In this document: positions 57,382 through 64,000 of the stretch, one piece after another
Layout of the letters: every line of letters starts with the position of its first letter
Numbering within the stretch: position 1 is the stretch's first letter
Source: Naematelia aurantialba
Lineage: Eukaryota; Basidiomycota; Tremellomycetes; Tremellales; Naemateliaceae
NCBI GenBank assembly: GCA_021527695.1
Contig: JAKFAO010000007.1
Span: 1,612,001-1,676,000 of the forward strand
DNA: 64,000 nt
Direction of reading: 5' to 3'
The notes under the pieces: model-generated
Told to the model about the DNA's origin: nothing
Seen by the model: only the letters and a program-made list of their open reading frames with translations
The model's database searches: none
Translations under genes and position numbers: made by a program

Positions 57382-59241
57382 TCACGCAACAGACTTCTGC
57401 TCCAGTTGTCTCTCGAGGGCACTCCCTGGATGTTCCTCGAGGTCTGCACCAGTGTTGACCACGTCCGAATAAGCAGGTCCAATGCCTGCGCCTGGCTCTC
57501 TGGGTGGTGAGGGTGCAGGAGGCAACTCGTGTCTGACAGCCCATCAGCTTGAAAATCTGCTCTTTGTGATAAAACTTGCGAATCTTTTCGAGTAGGAGCC
57601 GCGACGTGATGGTGACGGACCAATTGTCGGAATGACCGAACCTAGTCGGCTTCAGCGCGGCAGACGTGACTTATGAATCATCTCTGACCTCATCCACAAT
57701 GAGCTGGCGCATTCCATTGGTCGATTCTTCACGCTCAAAGGCGAAGTCAAATGACACCTCGCAGAGCGGTTCATCGGCTGGATCGTGCCACACTGAAAGG
57801 CTAACGGGGTCAATAAGCTCAGACCGTGACATTCATCCAGCCCACGAACTTACTACGGGTGTTCAAGTGCTTCTTGGCAGCCTATACGTTTTGCCGGATC
57901 GAATGACAACAACTTCTGCATCAGATCTAGAGCAGCGGGAGACGCGTGTGGGTATAGTGTTTTGAAGTGTATCCTGGGCTTGATAGGCAAGGAGCGAATG
58001 TAGCTGACAAGTGAACACGAATCCACAAAATACCATGACAAACTCACTCTTGTGCTCTTGGAGAGCCGACACGACGCAGAGTATCTTCTGTTGGTGTACC
58101 AAGGTAATTCAGAATCTTGTTAAGCTGATCCACATAATCTTCTCCTTTAAAGATTGGTTTACCGCCAAGGAGCTCTGCAAGGATACATCCCACCGACCAC
58201 ATGTCGACTGATCAATCAGTTGTCGTAAGCGCATGCTTAACATACTGCTCGATGTGTAATTTGCGAAACTGAGCATGATCTCCGGGGCGCGGTACCACCG
58301 AGTTGCAACATCTACATCATGAGTAAGCAATTCAAAGACGGATGTCTTACATTCAGTCATGAAGCCTGCTTGCCCCTGTTCTGTCTGGATTGCCCCAGGC
58401 TGGAAGCCACGAGCGAGGCCAAAGTCACAGATCTTGAGCTCGCAATCGGCGTTGACAAGCAAGTTCCCTGGCTTCAGGTCTCGATGCAGGACGTTGGCTG
58501 AATGTATGTACTGTTTGGTCAGTCTCAGAAAGATGTTAAATGAGGTCTCACTTTCAGCCCGCATAGTGTTTGATAGAGGAATGATTGAAAGTGCGCGTCT
58601 GAGAGTGGTTGCCCCGAGCGGATCTAAACGTCAGAAAGAACTCGTTTCTTACCGCTCACAATCGCGTGCAAGTCCGCCTCCATGAGCTCTTCGTAGAGGT
58701 AGACCTCGCTGAACAGTCCGGAACCAGGGGGATCAAACACGATGTCCATGTCGTACAGGCTACTCATCAGTTCTGAATGTCCAGAAACTTCACCAGGTGA
58801 TCTGTTATTAGCTCGGCCACCCAAAGGAGGACTCACATTCTTATGTCCTCTGAAATGATGCAGCAGTCGAAGCTCTCTCAGGCATCGTTTAGTGAGAATC
58901 TAAGGTAAGTCAAGCCTATAATATGCTCGTACCTTCTTTGTAAAGACGTTGGTGACCTTCTTCACCGCACATGTCTCGCCCGTCTGCTGATGTCGTGCCG
59001 AAGAGACACATCTGCCTGTGTCAGTGCCATCAACGGCATAGGTGGACAAGAGCACATACCCATAGGCTCCTTGACCGAGCTCTTTGACAAACACCCATGG
59101 CTGCTGGAGTATACTACAGTCGGGGTCAGTCTCAGAGCTGCAAGTTAGACGGTTGAACGATTGTTGGGCATACGCCGCAAAGCCGAGAGCTCACTAGATG
59201 TTGTTGGGGGTCTGGAACCGCTGCCTGGGTGTGTTGTCCAT
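57382..59241 (-). CDS. SLT2: Slt2/Mpk1-type cell-wall-integrity MAP kinase
   Basis: From ATG 59241: [15 protein letters not shown], then [18 protein letters not shown] (Gly loop), [13 protein letters not shown] with the catalytic Lys, [58 protein letters not shown], then [17 protein letters not shown] with the TEY phosphorylation lip, [19 protein letters not shown], and [19 protein letters not shown]. These fit Slt2/MpkA closely. A 39 bp intron (58312-58350) falls inside the Tyr codon of TEY. The C-terminal tail is uncertain: several splicing choices exist between 57700 and 57380, and the stop I use (57382) is only the most likely one. Divergent from RPC2, 327 bp between starts. Confidence 0.88.
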
Positions 59242-59568
59242 ACCGTCGACGCTGCCTCTAGGATGTGCTCTATGGTTATAAGGGGTAGGAGATGAGGATC
59301 GAATGGGATAAAGAGGGGATAGGAAGAAGGAAGGAAGTAAGGAAGGAAAGGAGGAAGAGAGTCAAAGCAGTGGCAGTGTTCGTTACACTTTGTGCTCCTT
59401 TCCTCTCAAACCCCGCACGGCGAGCGGTGCACACCCCCGCATTCTTCCACGTGGTCCACGTGGTTTGGGGATAACACTCCCACGGTTGTTCTTCAATGAC
59501 AGTAAGCTGTGGGTTCAGAAATCTCGTTGATTGTTCCAATCTCCTCCTAGTCAGGCGACATCACGGCA

Positions 59569-62500
59569 ATGTCGTCCGATCCATCGCCTTCGAAGCGAAT
59601 TCCGCCTCCAAAGCCTCAGAGGAAGGGCCCAACAGATGCAGGCCGAGCTGCCGCTGCGACTAAACCGGCCAGGGATGCTATCCCTCCACGTCTCACTCCC
59701 GGCCCACGGCTTCCTCAAGCTGCCTCTGCATCATCTTCCAAGGCGTCTTCGTCCAAAATCCCCGTCAAACCTAGACAGCAAGCGAATGCTCCTGTTGTTA
59801 CCCCTAGGACGAGATTCTTGGGACCAGGAGGATCCGGCCCGGCTCGAAGACTGCCGCTTGAAGATATCAAGCCCGAGATCAACGCAGGCGAGGAAGAATG
59901 GGCGGCGCTGATGAAGAGTGCTCATGGGCCCATGAGTGGCGGCGATTATGCCAAGGCGGCGAAGACTGTCCAGGTGAGCTTTGCTGTATGGATATCACTG
60001 ATGACAGGATAAATGGGAACTGTTACCCGCGTTTCTCAAAGTCAAGGGTTTGGTCAAACAACACCTCGACTCGTACAACTATTTTGTTCAGGTCGACATC
60101 AAGCACATTCTCCGGGCAAATTCTCTCATACAGAGCGAGAATATCAACCACTGGATCCAGTATCTTGACATAAGAGTCGGCCGCCCTCAGCGTCCAGGTC
60201 TCGACACCAATCAACAGAACACTACGCTCCTCACCCCCATGACGTGCCGATTGACCGACTCGAACTACGCCGCTCCCATTTTCGTCGATGTCGAGTACAC
60301 AATGGAACAGCATGTCAAACGGGCTCGAGGCGTCTGCATTGGTTATTTACCCGTGATGCTCAGGAGTGATCTGTGCTGGCTCAAGGGCAGGACCGAAGCT
60401 GAATTAGCAGCGATGGGCGAGTGCCCAATGGATCCCGGAGGATATTTTGTCGTGAAGGGGACCGAAAAAGTCATCTTGGTGCAGGAACAGTTGTCAAAGA
60501 ACCGTATTATCGTCATGGCAGATCAGAAAAAGGATGAAGTCACCGCAGAAGTCACATCGTGAGTAGCTGGAATGCGCAACCGCTGATTATAAGATCCACC
60601 CACGACCGAGTCGTCAAGACGTACGTGATGACAAAGGCACGCCGGCTGTACCTACGTCACAATTCGTTCAAGGAGCCAATCCCCATAGTCATCGCGCTCA
60701 AGGCAATGGGTCTGACATCGGACAAGGAGATTATCCAGCTCATCTGTGGGTTTGACGAGCGATACCAAGAGGCATTTGGTCCGTCTTTGGAGGAGGCTGC
60801 AAGCAAGAATGCGTTCACCCAGAAACAATGCCTCGAATATGTCGGCGTGCGCGTCTCTCCTGGTCAAGAGCGCGATGACTCGGGCATGCGCCTCTCGGTT
60901 GCTCAGATCGCCATGCAGAGTCTGGCCGCGATGGTCCTCGCGCATGTCAAAGTGCGGAATCTAAACTTCCGGCCAAAATGTATATACCTCGCGACTATGG
61001 CAAGGCGTGTCTTGGCGGCTATGCTTGATGTCAGCATGGTGGATGATAGAGATTACGTCGGGAATAAACGCCTCGAACTGTAAGTCGTTCAGACTGCATG
61101 AGCTGATGTCAGTGCCGGACAACTCTTGTCGCTGTTGTTTGAAGATACCTTCAAGACCTTCAACTCCACCATCAAACGGCAGATGGATATGATGCTCAAC
61201 CGACGCAGTAGAGCCACTCCCTTTGACTCGCGGTCGCTGCTCGAGCAGCACATGGGGATTGTTACCACCGCATTCGTTAGATCCATCTCGACAGGAAACT
61301 GGTCGCTCAAGCGATTCCACGTCGAGCGTGCTGGGGTCACTCATGTTTTATCCCGGTTGTCATTCATCGCCGCATTGGGTATGATGACACGGATCTCGTC
61401 ACAATTCGAAAAGACTCGGAAAGTGTCCGGTCCGCGAGCACTACAGCCCAGTCAGTGGGGTATGTTGTGTCCGTCCGATACACCTGAAGGAGAAGCATGT
61501 GGACTGGTCAAGAACCTCGCCCTGATGACGCACATCACTACCGACGTCCCAGAGGACCCGTTGATTCGCATTGCTTTCATGCTCGGCGTTCAAGACGTAT
61601 CGCTCATGACCGGTAACGAGCTGTATCGACCTGGTGTCCATTTGGTGCAGGTCAATGGCTTCATCATCGGCGTCACAGCGAAAGCAAAGTCGTTTGTGCG
61701 AACTTTCCGAAAACTGCGTCGTGCGGGTCGGACGTCGGAATTTGTTAGCATCTACATCAACCATCATCACCGAGTCATTTACATCGCTTCGGATGGGGGC
61801 CGTATCTGTCGTCCGATGATTATCGTCGATAACGGTCGATCGCGCGTCACTTCTGAGCACGTACGATTGCTCAAGCAGAAGAAGGTCTCGTTCGACCATT
61901 TCTTGCGTTCTGGTCTGGTTGAATACCTGGACGTGAACGAGGAGAACGATTCGTTTATCGCTTGTTACGAACACGAGATCACGCCAGATACCACCCATCT
62001 CGAGATCGAGCCCTTTACGATTCTCGGTGCCGTTGCGGGGCTTATTCCATATCCTCACCACAACCAGTCGCCGCGGAATACGTATCAGTGTGCCATGGGA
62101 AAGCAAGCAATCGGAGCAATCGCGTACAATCAGCTTAACCGGATTGACACTTTGCTATATCTCATGACGTATCCTCAACAGCCCATGGTCAAGACCAAGA
62201 CGATCGAACTGGTTGGATACGACAAGCTGCCGGCGGGGCAAAACGCTACAGTTGCGGTGATGAGTTTCTCAGGGTACGATATCGAAGATGCCCTTATCCT
62301 CAATCGCGCGTCGGTTGATCGTGGATTCGGCCGATGCCACGTATTGAAGAAGACTACAATGGTGCTCAAGAGCAACAACACCGGTGCAACGGACCGTCTC
62401 GCCTTCCCCAGCACGGGCGATACCGACAATCGATATATGTTTGTCGACAAGGACGGCTTGGTCGCGCCTGGAGCGATTGTCCGCCCAAACGACGTGATGA

Positions 62501-63571
62501 TTCATCGCGAGTCGGCAATATCGAACCCAGCCGGCGGAGAACCGGAATGGAAACCTACCCCGGTCTCCAATAAACTGCCTGAACCAGTTCAGATCGACAA
62601 GGTCATGGTCTCTGAGACCGATGAGGGCGAATTGATCAAAGTCCTTACTCGTCAGACTCGCCGGCCTGAATTGGGTGACAAGTTCTCCAGTCGGCATGGG
62701 CAGAAGGGCGTCTGCGGTTTGATTGTACCTCAGGAAGACATGCCCTTCAACGACGAGGGCATTGTACCGGATATTATCATGAACCCGCATGGCTTCCCGT
62801 CCCGAATGTGAGTGTATGGTCATGATGCCGCTGATTGTGCAGGACTGTGGGGAAGATGATTGAGCTGCTAGCTGGTAAAGCTGGTGTGGTCTCGGGCGCT
62901 CTCCAGTACGGCACAGCGTTTGGAGGTTCAAAAGTCGTCGATATGTCTCAGATTCTCATTGATCATGGATTCTCGTACGGTGGCAAGGATATGCTCACTT
63001 CTGGTGTCACTGGACAGAGTCTGGAGTGTTACGTGTATTTTGGCCCGATCTATTACCAGAAGCTGAAGGTGAGTTTCAGTTGGGGAACACGGCTGACGGC
63101 AGCATATGGTGATGGACAAGATGCATGCGAGACCCACCGGACCGAGGGCAAATCTCACGCGACAGCCTACGGAAGGTCGCAGCAAGGACGGTGGTCTGCG
63201 TTTGGGAGAGATGGAGCGTGACTGGTATGTACAAAGTGTCAGCCTTGGGGCCCGCTGATCGCGGCAGCTTGATTGGGTACGGAGCGACTCAGCTGTTGCT
63301 GGAACGACTCATGATATCGTCCGATGCGTTCGACACACAAGTATGCGAGACGTGCGGGATGTTGGGATACGCCGGGTGGTGTCCGAAATGCAAGAGCGGT
63401 AAAGGGATCGTCAGCCTTACGATCCCATATGCAGCCAAACTGCTCATCCAGGAGGTGAGTTGCAGGACACTGCGGGAGAAGAATGGTCCTCGCATGTGAG
63501 CAGAACTGACGAGGTCTCAGTTGATGGGCATGAACATCATGCCAAAGCTGTGCCTGGAGGACACGGTGTAG
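59569..63571 (+). CDS. RET1: RNA polymerase III second-largest subunit RPC2 (RPC128/RET1)
   Basis: Catalytic subunit of Pol III, which makes tRNA and 5S rRNA. Introns 59974-60007, 60559-60593, 61080-61112, 62808-62842, 63069-63102, 63225-63267 and 63455-63520 give 1240 residues. The conserved body starts [20 protein letters not shown] at ~136, after a Pro/Ser/Ala/Lys-rich extension about 100 residues longer than in human RPC2. Family text: [65 protein letters not shown] (active-site region), [32 protein letters not shown] (zinc clamp) and the terminus [15 protein letters not shown]. The RPC2-specific C-terminus separates it from RPB2. Confidence 0.96.
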
Positions 63572-63901
63572 GGAACGCTCTGGCAAGAGTCACGACACGA
63601 CGTGAAATTCACATTTTTGGAGCTCATTCATGGCATATGACGCAACGACATACATTTTCTGTACATCCCACATGCATACATGCATACTTTCTCGGCGCAG
63701 TGGCAGCAAGGGTTACACCTGGATCTCTCTGTGCAATCTTGCAAGAGTTATTAGAGTTTGTCGACGATTGAACGCACGGTCCGAGCCGAAATCTGATTCC
63801 GTCTGTTGTTCCTCTGGGGCAGTAGCCTGTGTGATTTCAGCATTCTGATCTTCGTCTCGAGTCGTGACTCCAACGATGCGGTAGCACCTAGCACCGGAGA
63901 T
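63572..63901. other. Intergenic between RPC2 and the next gene
   Basis: About 330 bp; contains short ACATGCATACATGCATAC alternation near 63668-63690. Nothing else recognised. Confidence 0.5.
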
Positions 63902-64000
63902 ATGGCGGCGGCGCAAAACGGCGACATGTCGGCTGGCGTGACGAGCCCCACTTCGGCGCCTCTCACTGGCAAGCGGAGGCAGTCTCGCTCGCAGTCGTTC
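63902..64000 (+). CDS. Start of a hypothetical gene cut by the right edge
   Basis: ATG 63902 opens a frame MAAAQNGDMSAGVTSPTSAP followed by a basic Ser/Arg stretch (GKRRQSRSQSF) that stays open to the window end. The Ala/Ser/Thr-rich polar start is typical of disordered N-termini in this genome. Only 33 codons are visible, so it could be spurious. An overlapping minus-strand frame is also open but has no family text. Confidence 0.4.
   Translation, partial: MAAAQNGDMSAGVTSPTSAPLTGKRRQSRSQSF

Noticed and set aside
1..64000. Transposable elements or integrated virus
   Set aside because: No reverse transcriptase, transposase, integrase, capsid or polymerase text, no long terminal or inverted repeats seen by eye; short repeats are all simple-sequence.

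Overview
The window is nuclear DNA of a filamentous-lineage fungus, most likely a basidiomycete. The genes are eukaryotic and rich in introns, and they sit close together on both strands. The cAMP-type G-alpha subunit, a p67phox-like NoxR, a trifunctional TRP1 (amidotransferase, IGPS and PRAI) and an Slt2-type MAP kinase all match what is known of Basidiomycota. A NoxR gene argues against yeasts that have lost NADPH oxidases. I do not name a species. No transposon, provirus, CRISPR array or secondary-metabolite cluster is visible.

Layout. 1-9.3 kb: USP48-like deubiquitinase (cut by the left edge), GPI transamidase subunit GAA1, REX4-like exonuclease, DOT5-type peroxiredoxin, tRNA-Ile and URM1. 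9.5-24.9 kb: an SH3+TBC protein, a CorA/Alr-type transporter, the NatB subunit NAA25/MDM20, a disordered protein with a C-terminal membrane anchor, a UBA-zinc finger-UBX protein and a PTRHD1 homologue. 25.4-36 kb: tRNA-Ala, NPR2 (GATOR1), a large low-complexity protein, NoxR and a class III aminotransferase. 36-42 kb: repeat-rich DNA around a DUF1479 gene and a small protein with a lipidation-like N-terminus. 42.5-51.2 kb: G-alpha, an unresolved 2.2 kb stretch, two hypothetical genes, a mitochondrial coiled-coil protein and clathrin light chain. 51.5-64 kb: a hypothetical gene, TRP1, a LOA1/Vps66-like acyltransferase, SLT2, RNA polymerase III subunit RPC2, and the start of another gene at the right edge.

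These are mostly single-copy housekeeping and signalling genes, not an operon-like system. Many pairs are divergent over short gaps (REX4/DOT5 122 bp, TRP1/LOA1 175 bp, USP48/GAA1 234 bp). Nutrient and stress signalling is well represented: NPR2 upstream of TORC1, G-alpha to cAMP, the Slt2 cell-wall pathway, and NoxR.

The most striking signal is intron architecture. A large class of introns is only 31-37 bp long. In most of them a CTGAY/CTAAC branch-point motif lies directly against the 3' AG. I traced these by hand from reading-frame continuity and protein-family conservation; where a chain of introns could be checked, total coding length came out divisible by three. Introns were not all resolved for USP48, NAA25, the UBX protein, NoxR, G-alpha, clathrin light chain or SLT2. 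For those genes the outer coordinates are firmer than the internal ones.
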